Positions 7,488 through 16,136 of a stretch of 63,281 nt of DNA are shown one piece after another. Position 1 is the stretch's first letter; each line of letters starts with the position of its first letter. The DNA is taken from the NCBI GenBank assembly GCA_900321605.1, contig ONWR01000009.1, positions 1 to 63,281 of the forward strand, written 5' to 3'. Origin of the DNA: an uncultured Bacteroidales bacterium (GTDB taxonomy: Bacteria > Bacteroidota > Bacteroidia > Bacteroidales > Paludibacteraceae). The notes below the pieces were generated by a model. That model ran no database searches. It was given only the letters and a program-made list of their open reading frames with translations, and was not told the DNA's origin. Position numbers and translations under genes: made by a program.

Positions 7488-8483
7488 ATGAAAACAAAGT
7501 ATTTAATTGTAGCAGCGCTATGTTGCATCGTAATGGTTGCATGCCAGAGTAATGACCCAGACAAAAATACGGGTAACGACAACAAGACGAACAATGAAGT
7601 GATAGAAGGATTGAATGATTTAATAGATGGAATAGGAAATGTTGTTGATACCAAAACTTTAGAGGATGGTTCAATCGTTATGACTGATGACAAAGGAAAC
7701 ACCATTACTAAAGATAAAGAAGGTAATATTACTATTGTCTCCAAAGAAGGTGAGACCATTCTTATTGACAATTCTATCAAAGAAGATCCTTCAGCAGCAA
7801 AAGACAAATGGTATAATTCTACTTGGAAGAGTGCTAAATATAATGAACCTATTCCTGATATGAATTATAGGAAAAGACAATTTGTTGCAACACTGAAAGA
7901 GTATGGTTTTGTTGTTGAAGAGGTCAATGTAAATAAAGATTCAATAGAAATAAATATCGATGATTCAGATGAATATACCATACATTTCCGAAACACGACC
8001 GCTTCCCTTCAGAAAGTATCAACATCTACTCATCACACATATAACGGAACGTATCATTTCAAACGATATGATGTTATGCAGAAAACTATCGGTGATGGTG
8101 AGATAAGGTACAGATTTGAGATTACAAATAACGATTGGGGCAATTATAGTGCAGATTTATTTGAGGATATTTACGAATATAACTACGATTCGGAATCATA
8201 TATCTTTGTAGAATCAAGAGGGATAGATGGTGTTGGGTTAGAAAAAGATGATGCTATTTATACATACGAAGGATATGACAATAACAGTACAAAAGAAGAA
8301 GTAGTATCAAAAGATGTTACTACCACGTACTTTAACTATCGCCGTTTGAGCAATACACAAATTGCCGCAAGTAACAATTCTGTATCGTATATATTAAAGG
8401 AAGATGATGGTTCTACTCCTGAATTAGACGTTTATGATTTGCAAGGAAATAGATTGATATCATTAGAGTTAGTTTCATTATAA
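7488..8483 (+). CDS. AT-rich hypothetical lipoprotein (331 aa)
   Basis: A signal peptide ends MVAC (Cys19), so the protein is predicted to be lipid-anchored. After a Asn/Asp/Lys-rich linker come short repeats of the form DGSIVMTDDKGNTITKDKEG, resembling DKEGN-type beta repeats, then a globular C-terminal part without a motif I recognise. The gene is clearly more A/T-rich than its neighbours, which suggests acquisition. Upstream lies the long hairpin; downstream a terminator at 8502-8536. No function assigned. Confidence 0.75.
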   Translation: MKTKYLIVAALCCIVMVACQSNDPDKNTGNDNKTNNEVIEGLNDLIDGIGNVVDTKTLEDGSIVMTDDKGNTITKDKEGNITIVSKEGETILIDNSIKEDPSAAKDKWYNSTWKSAKYNEPIPDMNYRKRQFVATLKEYGFVVEEVNVNKDSIEINIDDSDEYTIHFRNTTASLQKVSTSTHHTYNGTYHFKRYDVMQKTIGDGEIRYRFEITNNDWGNYSADLFEDIYEYNYDSESYIFVESRGIDGVGLEKDDAIYTYEGYDNNSTKEEVVSKDVTTTYFNYRRLSNTQIAASNNSVSYILKEDDGSTPELDVYDLQGNRLISLELVSL

Positions 8484-8501
8484 CTATAGTTCAAAAATAT
8501 G

Positions 8502-8540
8502 CAAAAGCAGGTGGTCCAAATGATCATCTGCTTTTGGTAT
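8502..8540 (+). terminator. Intrinsic terminator after AT-rich lipoprotein
   Basis: CAAAAGCAGGTG (8502-8513) pairs with CATCTGCTTTTG (8525-8536), followed by a weak T/A region, 19 bp after the stop codon. Confidence 0.75.
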
Positions 8541-8674
8541 ATGGTATCTTAACAATCAAATACTTTTCAACTACCTTCTAAAAACCTTCCAAATAGCATA
8601 TCTCGCGCCTCTCTTGCGCGTCTATTAGGTGGATGCCGGGAAAGTGGAAAATCTTAATAATCGCACATTTCAGA

Positions 8675-8836
8675 TTACTTCTCTCCACCTCTTATTTCTG
8701 AGGCGGAGATGCCGAGGTTTTGGCGGATGTAACGGCTGAGATGAGCCGGGGAAGAGAAATCAAAACGATATGCGATGTCGGTTAAAGTCAGAGAACGGTA
8801 AATCCGTGGATAATATGTCAGCAAACTCAATGGGTT
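8675..8836 (-). pseudogene. AraC-family regulator, C-terminal remnant
   Basis: The minus strand encodes about 50 residues with a clear AraC/XylS second helix-turn-helix: LTLTDIAYRFDFSSPAHLSRYI, then QNLGISASEIR, ending at a TAA (8675-8677). In frame there is a stop at the 5' side (about 8839) and no N-terminal half or start codon, so only the last part of the DNA-binding domain remains. It lies just downstream of the 8865-9392 gene on the same strand. It is probably a relic of a deleted regulator. Confidence 0.65.
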
Positions 8837-8864
8837 GCATTTTTATTGTGTTCTCGATGAGAGC

Positions 8865-9392
8865 TTATAATTGCGTCATGTGATAGCCAAGACGTTTGAG
8901 TTGGACGGCGATGCCAAAGAGGTACAACTGATGCAGACAAGCGACGTAAGCAAGGAATGCCTCTTTCGTGCCCGGCTCGATGGACTGACGCATCAAGGTG
9001 TGATGCACACGCGAGGCACACTCGCTGACAAGTTCTTCGGTTGCCGCAAAATCCTTGGCAGACAGTTTGAGGAAGTCCCGACGGATATACTCGTCCATCG
9101 CGTCATAGCCTCGTTTGTCCCGCAGATACACGTACAGATCTTCTTTCGCAGCATAGTACTGCCAGTTATCGTCCCACATCTTCGCAACCGCCATGCCTAT
9201 ATACATCATCCATCCGAGCGAAGCAAGGGGATAGTTCTGAAACTCGCGCACGCCGTCAGGGATATACGCATTCGCAATCGATTCCCATCTGTCCTCCACA
9301 TCGGGACACTCCGGCAGTTGTTCATCTATTTCGTTCACGTTCAGCAAATACTGCTGTAAGTCGCTGTGTATCAGTTCTTCCAATGAATCCAT
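8865..9392 (-). CDS. Conserved all-helical protein of unknown function
   Basis: The 175-aa protein has no signal peptide and reads as mostly alpha-helical, acidic in its first half and with aromatic-rich segments (LGWMMYIGMAVAKMWDDNW). I do not recognise a named family, although the pattern looks like a conserved Bacteroidales cytoplasmic protein. It is the fourth gene of an operon-like minus-strand run (xpt, yjbR-like, acetyltransferase, this gene), separated from the acetyltransferase by one base, which supports co-expression. Confidence 0.7.
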   Translation of the reverse strand: MDSLEELIHSDLQQYLLNVNEIDEQLPECPDVEDRWESIANAYIPDGVREFQNYPLASLGWMMYIGMAVAKMWDDNWQYYAAKEDLYVYLRDKRGYDAMDEYIRRDFLKLSAKDFAATEELVSECASRVHHTLMRQSIEPGTKEAFLAYVACLHQLYLFGIAVQLKRLGYHMTQL

Positions 9393-9393
9393 A

Positions 9394-9948
9394 TTATTGT
9401 ATCGTTTTAATGACTTTCGCGGGATTACCGACGGCGATGGAGTTAGCGGGGATGTCGTGCGTGACGACGGAACCGGCTCCTATGGTACAATTATCGCCGA
9501 TGGTGACACCGGGCAGGATGGTGACGTTGCCGCCGATCCAGACATCATTACCGATGGTCACGGGTTCCGCCCATTCATGACGTGTCCTGCGCTCACGCGG
9601 GTCGGTACTATGGCACGCACAGTAGATATGCACGCTCGGTCCTATAAAACAATCGTCGCCGATGGTCACATAGGCTTCGTCCAAGACGGTAAAGCCGAAG
9701 TTCGCAAAGAACCGTTTACCGACGCGGATATGCTTGCCGTAGTCGCAATAGAAAGGCTGGTTGACGAACGTGTCTTCATCCGCCTGACCTAAGATCTCGC
9801 GGATCATCTTGTTACGCGCCGCAAAGTCCGTTGGCAGCAGGTTGTTATACTGCTGACATAGCACTTTCACGCGGTTGAGGTCTTCCAACAAATCCGGGGC
9901 ACAGGCGTCATACACTTCGCCGGCTAACATTTTTTCTCGTTCTGTCAT
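9394..9948 (-). CDS. Maltose/galactoside O-acetyltransferase-like protein
   Basis: The N-terminus (MTEREKMLAGEVYDA...LNRVKVLCQQYN) is the Mac domain found in maltose and galactoside O-acetyltransferases. It is followed by hexapeptide repeats (HIRVGKRFFANF, VTIGDDCFIGPSVHIY, VTIGNDVWIGGNVTILPGVTIG) and the end AGSVVTHDIPANSIAVGNPAKVIK. The His in the CACHSTD segment corresponds to the catalytic His of the family. It acetylates a sugar-like acceptor with acetyl-CoA. Its ATG shares one base with the stop of the YjbR-like gene, pointing to translational coupling. Confidence 0.88.
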   Translation of the reverse strand: MTEREKMLAGEVYDACAPDLLEDLNRVKVLCQQYNNLLPTDFAARNKMIREILGQADEDTFVNQPFYCDYGKHIRVGKRFFANFGFTVLDEAYVTIGDDCFIGPSVHIYCACHSTDPRERRTRHEWAEPVTIGNDVWIGGNVTILPGVTIGDNCTIGAGSVVTHDIPANSIAVGNPAKVIKTIQ

Positions 9949-10295
9949 TATTTTTTCTTGGTGTATTTGGCTTTGACAATCTCGTATGAATTGCGGATGA
10001 GATCTTGCGTCAAGTCATCCGGCGAGGTATGCGGATCAAGACCGATCCAGTGTTTGGGCGACTCGTTGTACGGGTTCCCGACACAGTCGTATTGGGCTTT
10101 CAGTTCATCTATCCGTTCAGGCTGGCACTTGAGCGAAATGACCTGAAAATCATTCAAATCAAAGAAACAGAACATGTGTCCGCAGACATAGAAAACCAGC
10201 ACTCCCTCGCCGTTCTTGAACATGACGAAAGGCAGTTTTTCTTCCACGTCCGAGCCTAAAGAAAGGCAATACTCGCGAATTTCTTCTACGTTCAT
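9948..10295 (-). CDS. MmcQ/YjbR-family protein
   Basis: A 115-aa protein with the MmcQ/YjbR (DUF419) pattern: MNVEEIREYCLSLG, the KLPFVMFKNGEG segment, a central FCFFDLN strand, and the HWIGLDPH motif with a terminal helix (LIRNSYEIVKAKYTKK). The family adopts a CyaY-like or double-wing DNA-binding fold, but its role is not established. It lies 12 bp after xpt and overlaps the acetyltransferase start. Confidence 0.85.
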   Translation of the reverse strand: MNVEEIREYCLSLGSDVEEKLPFVMFKNGEGVLVFYVCGHMFCFFDLNDFQVISLKCQPERIDELKAQYDCVGNPYNESPKHWIGLDPHTSPDDLTQDLIRNSYEIVKAKYTKKK

Positions 10296-10307
10296 ACAAT
10301 GTCCTTA

Positions 10308-10880
10308 TTACTCCACCATCATGGTGTTGTCGTCGTTGATCTGCCGAACGGTAGCTAACGCGTGGTAACGGATGCCATGGTCACGAAGAAACTGACCGCC
10401 TTTCGTAAAACCTTTCTCTACGAGAAAGCCCATTCCTGCAATCTGCGCGCCCGACTGACGACAAAGATCGATGATAGAGCCGGAAGCGTGACCATCCGCC
10501 AAGAAATCATCAACGAACAAGATGCGGTCTTTGTCCGTCAAGAACCGGCGATCGATACACACGGTCGTCTCATCGTTTCGCGTAAACGACCACACCCACG
10601 ATTTCCACGAGTCATCGACCGTCTTCGGGATTTTCTTCTTCACAAACACCACAGGCAGGTGCATAATATAGCCCAAGAGGATAGCCGGAGCTATACCGGA
10701 CGCCTCAATGGTAACGATCTTATTGACACCTTGACCTTCAAATAAACGTGCGAACTCCTGCGCACAATGCATCATCAACTCGGGGTCTAACTGGTGGTTT
10801 AGAAAACTACTAACCAACACTACTCCACCCTCTTTTCTGGCTACGCCGTCTTTTAAAATCCGCTGCTTCAATTCGTCCAT
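10308..10880 (-). CDS. xpt: Xanthine phosphoribosyltransferase
   Basis: The 190-aa protein starts MDELKQRILKDGV and carries the PRPP-binding loop ILFVDDFLADGHAS and the upstream VTIEASGIAPA segment characteristic of Xpt. It converts xanthine and PRPP to XMP in purine salvage, in the cytoplasm. The start was set at 10880 because the 19-codon upstream extension crosses the promoter (TACCTTTGCACC at 10903-10914, minus strand). No purine riboswitch-like leader is visible in the ~20-nt untranslated region. Confidence 0.92.
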   Translation of the reverse strand: MDELKQRILKDGVARKEGGVVLVSSFLNHQLDPELMMHCAQEFARLFEGQGVNKIVTIEASGIAPAILLGYIMHLPVVFVKKKIPKTVDDSWKSWVWSFTRNDETTVCIDRRFLTDKDRILFVDDFLADGHASGSIIDLCRQSGAQIAGMGFLVEKGFTKGGQFLRDHGIRYHALATVRQINDDNTMMVE

Positions 10881-10902
10881 AATGATTGATTTAAAAAAAA
10901 CA

Positions 10903-10914
10903 GGTGCAAAGGTA
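10903..10914 (-). promoter_or_regulatory. -7 promoter element of xpt operon
   Basis: TACCTTTGCACC on the minus strand, about 22 bp before the xpt start. Confidence 0.6.
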
Positions 10915-11019
10915 CAAAAATATTCCGATACCGACAAGTTTTATAGCAAAATAATGTGATTTTTATGCACTTTTTTGTACAAATCTTACTTTTGGTTAAT
11001 AAGTTCCTAAAAATGGGTA

Positions 11020-11054
11020 ACGCGTATGTGCGTAATTTTTTGTAATTTTGCGCC
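11020..11054 (+). promoter_or_regulatory. Promoter of small secreted protein gene
   Basis: GCGTATGTG upstream of TAATTTTGCGCC (11043-11054), 34 bp before the start at 11088. Confidence 0.6.
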
Positions 11055-11087
11055 TAAATTCGTATTAACCAAAAAATAGTATAAGGT

Positions 11088-11495
11088 ATGAAAAAGATTT
11101 TGGTATTGGTGGTAGCGGTTGTCTGCGCAGGGATTGCGCAGGCAGTTGACTATCCCTATTTAGTGTTTGTGAATCAGAGTAACGACACTACAGCTTTGTC
11201 GGTGACCGGCATGACGCTTAAAGTCAATGAGAACAGCCTGATGGTGACAAACACCGAAGGCTCGGTGAACTTCACGCTGACGGACTTGCAGTTTATGCAG
11301 TTCATGACCGAAGACGGACAGCTGGCACAACGATTAGACAATATCTTGGATGCCAATGCACCGATAGATGTCTATACGATTTTGGGCGTGAAGGTTGGAC
11401 ACTACAACAGTCTGCCTCAAGCAGCAGGCGTGCTCAGTAAGGGCAGTTATGTGATTACAAATGGGAGAATTTCACAAACGATTGTTGTGAAATAG
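11088..11495 (+). CDS. Small secreted protein with T9SS-like C-terminal strand pattern
   Basis: A signal peptide (MKKILVLVVAVVCAGIAQA) precedes a ~115-residue mature protein. The last ~45 residues (IDVYTILGVKVG...LSKGSYVITNGRISQTIVVK) have the beta-strand layout of type A T9SS C-terminal sorting domains (xVYxxxGxxV...L..G.Y.V). The middle resembles the short domain found at the N-terminus of the next gene product (VNQSNDTTALSVTG versus its own strand-rich start). The pair is separated by 47 bp of 7-bp repeats and is probably co-transcribed. The biological role is unknown. Confidence 0.7.
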   Translation: MKKILVLVVAVVCAGIAQAVDYPYLVFVNQSNDTTALSVTGMTLKVNENSLMVTNTEGSVNFTLTDLQFMQFMTEDGQLAQRLDNILDANAPIDVYTILGVKVGHYNSLPQAAGVLSKGSYVITNGRISQTIVVK

Positions 11496-11501
11496 TTGAG
11501 C

Positions 11502-11542
11502 GTTTAGAGTTTAGTGTTTAGTGTAGTTAAAAGTTAAAAGTT
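11502..11542. repeat. Heptamer tandem repeat between two secreted-protein genes
   Basis: GTTTAGA, GTTTAGT, GTTTAGT, then GTTAAAA twice, with strict 7-bp periodicity in the first three and last two units. It supplies the entire leader of the downstream gene. Confidence 0.7.
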
Positions 11543-13504
11543 ATGAAAAGAATAATTGGATTAGTGGCTAGCGGATTAGCATTTAGCGGTCTGTTAACAG
11601 CTCAGACGCTGAATGTGCAAGTGGGAAATGTACGGTATCTGTTCCCTGCAGCACAGACTGCTCAGATGCCATATGAGAATGGTTCGACCTTGACCGTCAT
11701 GGGCAAAGTGTTTAACCTGAGTGAGATAGACAGTATATACGTCGATGAGACGGCAGTGACGGACAACACGGTGACGGTAGCGTACAGCGATGAAAGTGCG
11801 GACATCACGGTAGCAGGCAACATCGCGCGTCTCCTTACTATTACGCAAACAGGCGCGCACGTGAGCATCATCCAGAGTGCCGATGTGGCAGAAGAGATCA
11901 CCTATACCCTCTCGGGTACTTCGTCCGACGGCGGGTTCTATAACGAGGGCGCATTCAAAGCAACGGTGGAGTTAAATAACCTTAACTTGACCAATATATC
12001 AGCTGTTTATTCCGGAGCGGCAGTACACATCCAGAACAGCAAGCGAATCAAAGTGAAACCGCTCAACGGCACAACGAACACGCTTGTGGATGCAGCAGGC
12101 GGTAAGCAGAAAGGATGTCTCTATATCAAGGGTCATGCGGAGTTTGCGCAGAAAGGTACGCTGAACGTAACGGGTAACGTCAAACACGGTATTAAGACCG
12201 GCGAGTATTTTTCGATCAAGAACTCCACCATCAACATCCTCTCGGCAGTGGGTGATGGTATCAACTGCGAGCAGTTCTTCCTTATGGAGAGCGGTACGAT
12301 CGTTATCAACAACGTAGCCGATGATGGTCTGCAATGCGACATCGAGGACACGACCGTTGGTTCGACAGGCGAGACTGCGGATCACGAAGAGGAAGACTCC
12401 GGTAATATCTATATCTCCGACGGCACGCTGACGATGAACATCACCGGTGTGGCTTGCAAAGGTATCAAATCCGAGGGCAACATCGCTATCTCCGGCGGAG
12501 AGTTCACTATCACCACTTCCGGCATCGGAATGTGGGACACGGAGGACTTGGAGACCAAGGCAGCGGCTTGTATCAGCAGCGATGCGAACATCACCATCAG
12601 CGGCGGAACGCTCAACCTCACGTCCACCGGTTCCGGCGGTAAGGGACTCAAATGCGACAGCCTGCTGACCTTCACCGGCGGCACGATGGCAATCAAGACC
12701 ACCGGCGCACTCTATTACAACAACGGCACGACCGAGAACACCAACTATACCGGTAATACCGATAATATCGACAGCAAGTATTACTCTTCGCCGAAAGGTA
12801 TCAAAGCCGGCACGAAGACCGAGTCGGGCAGCGGATGGTATGTGACTTATACGTACGCAGGCGGTATCGTCATCAGCGGCGGTAAGATCTCCGTCAGCAC
12901 GTCGGGACGCAACGCCGAGGGTATCGAGAGTAAGAGCACGTTCGTCATCAACGACGGCGAAGTGGTGGTCAATGCGTACGATGACGGTATCAATGCCGCT
13001 TCCGACCTCACCATCAACGGCGGACTCGTCTATTCGCGTTCAACCAATAACGACGGTATCGATGCGAACGGAAACGTCTATCTCAAGGGCGGTCTGGTCT
13101 ATGCTATCGGTGCTTCTTCGCCGGAAGTGGCGATTGATGCCAACAGCGAGGAGCAGAAGAAACTGTATGTACAAGGCGGCACGATCGTAGCTATCGGTGG
13201 TTTGGAGAGCGGCGCAAGTCTTACGCAGAGTTGTTACAAAGCTTCCTCATGGAGCAAAAACACATGGTATGCCTTGACGGTCGGCAGCAATGTCTTTGCA
13301 TTCAAGACCCCGAGCAGCGGAGGTTCGACGATGGTGGTTTCCGGAGCTTCTACACCGACGCTCAAATCCGGTGTTACCGCTTCCGGAACAGAGATCTTCG
13401 ACGGCGTTGGCTATTATCCCGCTACAGCGACAGGCGGCTCGTCTGTATCGCTCAGTTCGTACACCGGTGGTGGAGGTCCCGGCGGAGGCGGCGGCAGATG
13501 GTAA
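11543..13504 (+). CDS. DUF4353 carbohydrate-binding-domain secreted protein
   Basis: After a signal peptide (to about residue 20, LLTAQ) and a ~100-residue N-terminal domain, the protein consists of tandem short repeats with ISGGxxxIxxxGxGI and DGINAxxDLTINGG patterns, the hallmark of DUF4353 beta-helix-like proteins of Bacteroidales that are annotated as carbohydrate-binding. It ends in a Gly-rich tail (GGGGPGGGGGRW) rather than a standard T9SS sorting domain. It is expected to be surface-exposed or secreted. A calcium-rich, polysaccharide-binding role is inferred only from family annotation. Confidence 0.8.
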   Translation: MKRIIGLVASGLAFSGLLTAQTLNVQVGNVRYLFPAAQTAQMPYENGSTLTVMGKVFNLSEIDSIYVDETAVTDNTVTVAYSDESADITVAGNIARLLTITQTGAHVSIIQSADVAEEITYTLSGTSSDGGFYNEGAFKATVELNNLNLTNISAVYSGAAVHIQNSKRIKVKPLNGTTNTLVDAAGGKQKGCLYIKGHAEFAQKGTLNVTGNVKHGIKTGEYFSIKNSTINILSAVGDGINCEQFFLMESGTIVINNVADDGLQCDIEDTTVGSTGETADHEEEDSGNIYISDGTLTMNITGVACKGIKSEGNIAISGGEFTITTSGIGMWDTEDLETKAAACISSDANITISGGTLNLTSTGSGGKGLKCDSLLTFTGGTMAIKTTGALYYNNGTTENTNYTGNTDNIDSKYYSSPKGIKAGTKTESGSGWYVTYTYAGGIVISGGKISVSTSGRNAEGIESKSTFVINDGEVVVNAYDDGINAASDLTINGGLVYSRSTNNDGIDANGNVYLKGGLVYAIGASSPEVAIDANSEEQKKLYVQGGTIVAIGGLESGASLTQSCYKASSWSKNTWYALTVGSNVFAFKTPSSGGSTMVVSGASTPTLKSGVTASGTEIFDGVGYYPATATGGSSVSLSSYTGGGGPGGGGGRW

Positions 13505-13520
13505 ATCTTACAATAAAATC

Positions 13521-13556
13521 CTGCGTATGCTTGCATATGTGGGATTTTTTTTGTAA
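13521..13556 (+). terminator. Terminator-like hairpin carrying the umuD promoter -33 region
   Basis: AAAATCC...GCGTATGC pairs with GCATATGT.GGGATTTT, followed by a T run. The 3' arm contains TTGCATATGT, the upstream element of the next promoter, so termination and initiation signals overlap. Confidence 0.6.
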
Positions 13557-13566
13557 TTTTGCAGCC
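13531..13566 (+). promoter_or_regulatory. Promoter of umuDC
   Basis: TTGCATATGT (13531-13540) and TAATTTTGCAGCC (13554-13566) fit the window-wide promoter pattern; start codon at 13597. No LexA box of a known type is recognisable. Confidence 0.65.
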
Positions 13567-13596
13567 GTTTTTGGAAATGACGCTAATTTTATATAG

Positions 13597-14031
13597 ATGG
13601 CAAAGTTAACAGACATAACGGACTCGGAAGCGCAGGAGTTGGCGCTTGAGTTTGCAGAGAATATCCATGCGGGTTTTCCTTCGCCTGCGGCAGATCATGC
13701 CGGAGAGCGGATTGATTTGGCAAGGGAGATGACTCCTCATCCGGAGACCACTTTCTATGCACATGTGCAAGGCGATTCGATGCGGGATGCCGGTATCCTT
13801 GATGGCGATATAGTGGTGGTCGATCGCAGTTTGGAACCCAATAACGGGGATTTTATTGTGGCATATATCGATGGTGAGTACACGATCAAGGAGTTTAAGA
13901 AAGACGAGTCGGGGCAATGCGCTTGGCTTATTCCTCATAATCCTGATTTTCAGCCTATTCGTGTGACTGCGGAGAGTAATTTCATCGTCTGGGGTGTGAT
14001 CACTTATGCGGTACACAAAACCCGCCTATAA
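13597..14031 (+). CDS. umuD: UmuD-like S24 peptidase (SOS mutagenesis)
   Basis: The 144-aa protein is the size of UmuD. It has an Ala25-Gly26 self-cleavage site (NIHAGFPSP), the catalytic Ser61 in GDSMRDAG and the catalytic Lys98 in EYTIKEF. RecA-stimulated self-cleavage would give UmuD', which joins UmuC to form a translesion polymerase. umuC follows after 61 bp of 7-bp repeats. The lack of an N-terminal DNA-binding domain separates it from LexA. Confidence 0.92.
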   Translation: MAKLTDITDSEAQELALEFAENIHAGFPSPAADHAGERIDLAREMTPHPETTFYAHVQGDSMRDAGILDGDIVVVDRSLEPNNGDFIVAYIDGEYTIKEFKKDESGQCAWLIPHNPDFQPIRVTAESNFIVWGVITYAVHKTRL

Positions 14032-14035
14032 ACTC

Positions 14036-14085
14036 CTATCAACTATCAACTATCAACTATCAACTATCAACTATCAACTATCAAC
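14036..14085. repeat. AACTATC heptamer array between umuD and umuC
   Basis: Five perfect AACTATC units (14041-14075) flanked by partial units at both ends make a ~50-bp, strictly 7-bp array that fills the umuD-umuC gap and ends 8 bp before the umuC start. Copy number changes would alter the spacing between the coupled genes. Confidence 0.9.
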
Positions 14086-14092
14086 TAATATC

Positions 14093-15361
14093 ATGTACGC
14101 TTTAGCTGATTGCAATAATTTCTTCGTTTCCTGCGAGCGAGTCTTCCGTCCGGATCTGGAGGGCAAACCCGTTGTGGTTCTTTCCGGCAACGACGGTTGT
14201 GTCGTCTCGCGTAGCAACGAAGCAAAAGCGATCGGCATCAAGATGGGTGTGCCGCTCTATCAGATCAAGGCCTTGGTGGAGAAAGAGGGAGTCGTCTGTT
14301 TCTCCTCGAACTTCTCGCTCTACGGCGACCTGTCTGACCGCGTCATGACAATCATCCGCAAACACACCTCACGTTTTGAGCAATACTCCATTGACGAGTG
14401 TTTCTTCAATATCGATCATATTCCTGCTCAGCAGCAGAAACCGTTTTGCGAGCAGTTGGTCAAGGACATCCGCAAAGGAGTTGGCATTCCTATTTCGATC
14501 GGTATTGCGTCTTCCAAGACGCTTGCAAAAGTGGCATCCAAGTACGCCAAGAAATACCCGGGTTACCATGGTGTCTGTGAGATCAGGACAGAGGAACAAC
14601 GGCTCAAAGCGCTTTCTACTTTCGAGATCGGCGATGTGTGGGGCATCGGTCGGCGAGCGAAAGCCAAATTGGCTTCGGCGGGTATCACGACAGCCCTTCA
14701 GTTCACGGAGAGATCATCCACTTTTGCCCGTAACATGCTCAATAAACCCGGTCTGCTGACGTGGCAGGAGTTGCGCGGACAAGATGCGATAGACATCACC
14801 CAGTTGCCTATGAAACAGTCGATTACCACTTCGCGCACTTTTGCTTCGGCTATCACCGACCAAGCGCTTTTGGAGGAACAGATCGCTAATTTCTGTGCGC
14901 ATTGTGCACGGCAGTTACGTACGCAGAAATCCGTAGCGCAGCAGGTCTATGTCTATGCCCATACTTCGGCTTTCCGCACGGATATCGAGCAGCACTATCT
15001 GTCCGAACTGGTCAATCTGCCGGTAGCCACATCCAACAGTCAGGAGCTGATCTCGTACGCCTTGACGGCGTTCCGGCGTGCGTTCCGAAAGGGTGTGCTC
15101 TATAAGAAAGCCGGTGTGGTATTGCTTAAGATTATCCCCGAGAGTGCTGTTGTGCCGGATCTGTTCGACGAGAAAGACCGTGACAAAGACAGCCGTCTCC
15201 AACGCGTCTTGGATCATATAGACGACCGTCATGGCAAACGAGCTATCATCCTTGGTTCGCAGATGCGTTCCGGCGACTCAACAACTGTCTATCGCAACGA
15301 ACACAAGAGTCCGCTCTACACCACGGATCTCCGAGATATACTAACCGTAAAAACCAACTAA
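14093..15361 (+). CDS. umuC: UmuC-like Y-family DNA polymerase
   Basis: The protein (422 aa, full length) begins MYALADCNNFFVSCERVF, the Y-family motif I with catalytic Asp6, and contains YSIDECF (second acidic site) and IGIASSKTLAKVASKYAKK. The UmuC-specific C-terminal region with DKDSRLQRVLDHID follows. It performs error-prone translesion synthesis with UmuD'. Start at 14093 was chosen because the ORF upstream is only translated heptamer repeat. Confidence 0.94.
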   Translation: MYALADCNNFFVSCERVFRPDLEGKPVVVLSGNDGCVVSRSNEAKAIGIKMGVPLYQIKALVEKEGVVCFSSNFSLYGDLSDRVMTIIRKHTSRFEQYSIDECFFNIDHIPAQQQKPFCEQLVKDIRKGVGIPISIGIASSKTLAKVASKYAKKYPGYHGVCEIRTEEQRLKALSTFEIGDVWGIGRRAKAKLASAGITTALQFTERSSTFARNMLNKPGLLTWQELRGQDAIDITQLPMKQSITTSRTFASAITDQALLEEQIANFCAHCARQLRTQKSVAQQVYVYAHTSAFRTDIEQHYLSELVNLPVATSNSQELISYALTAFRRAFRKGVLYKKAGVVLLKIIPESAVVPDLFDEKDRDKDSRLQRVLDHIDDRHGKRAIILGSQMRSGDSTTVYRNEHKSPLYTTDLRDILTVKTN

Positions 15362-15367
15362 TAGAAA

Positions 15368-15934
15368 ATGGAAAATAGGATGAACCCTTTTGATTTGATA
15401 GATGCCAAAGGCTCTGTTCGTAAAAGCGAACCCGGTATGCCCGAGGTGGAGGCGGAGATGATACGAAGTCACGCTTTGTGCCTGCAAATATCTGCCAAGA
15501 AACCGACTGACCCTGATTATAAATCCCTGTTAGAAGAGCTCTTCCAGCATGAGATAGACGACACCGTAGCGGTTGTCTCGCCTTTCTATTGTGATTGCGG
15601 ATGTCGGGTCTCCATCGGCAAAAATGTCATCATCAACAAAGGTGCCACGTTCATTTCTCCCGGCAGGATTGAGATAGAGGACCATGTGCTGATCGGACCC
15701 GAAGTGAAGATCGCGACCGTCAATCATGATCTCAAGGACCGGCATAATCTGCTCCATTTTGCCAAGGTCACCATTAAGGAGAATGCGTGGATCGGTATCG
15801 GCGCTATCCTTTGTCCCGGCGTCACTATCGGTCGCAATGCCGTTGTTGCCGCCGGATCGGTCGTCACGCGCGACGTTCCCGACAACGCCCTCGTTGGCGG
15901 CAATCCCGCCAAACTCATTAAGATGATTGAATAG
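15368..15934 (+). CDS. Hexapeptide-repeat acetyltransferase
   Basis: 188 aa, with a short non-Mac N-terminus, then left-handed beta-helix repeats (VSIGKNVIINKGATF, VTIKENAWIGIGAILCPGVTIG) and the end [27 protein letters not shown]. The ATVNHD segment carries the likely catalytic His. It ends in the same [14 protein letters not shown] motif as the protein encoded at 4776-5309, so the two are probably paralogues. It begins 6 bp after umuC, so read-through expression is likely. Acceptor unknown. Confidence 0.82.
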   Translation: MENRMNPFDLIDAKGSVRKSEPGMPEVEAEMIRSHALCLQISAKKPTDPDYKSLLEELFQHEIDDTVAVVSPFYCDCGCRVSIGKNVIINKGATFISPGRIEIEDHVLIGPEVKIATVNHDLKDRHNLLHFAKVTIKENAWIGIGAILCPGVTIGRNAVVAAGSVVTRDVPDNALVGGNPAKLIKMIE

Positions 15935-16015
15935 CAAATCACCCGTTCAGGATTCTAAAAAACACGGTAAAAGTGGATGCCGATTAACAATCGGCAGAAG
16001 GTGAAGAAGAAAGAG

Positions 16016-16056
16016 ACTCCTGCCTGCTTGGAAGATGAGCAGGCAGGAGTTTTGAT
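16016..16056 (+). terminator. Intrinsic terminator
   Basis: ACTCCTGCCTGCT and AGCAGGCAGGAGT form a 13-bp perfect stem with an 9-base loop (16016-16050), followed by TTTTG. Confidence 0.85.
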
Positions 16057-16136
16057 AAAATTATTCGAAAGGGACGGAAAAAGGGGTGAGATGGTATTGG
16101 GATGTTCACGATGGTCGGTCGATGATATGCGGAATT

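Noticed and set aside
8041-8060. Possible frameshift or decay in the AT-rich lipoprotein
   Set aside because: The frame is open throughout with a normal signal peptide; high A/T content alone does not show decay.
10881-11087. Purine riboswitch before xpt or divergent gene
   Set aside because: The untranslated region of xpt is only ~20 nt and shows no conserved aptamer pattern.
14036-14085. AACTATC array as a CRISPR or origin iteron
   Set aside because: No spacers, and no dnaA, repA or plasmid genes nearby; it fits the general heptamer class.
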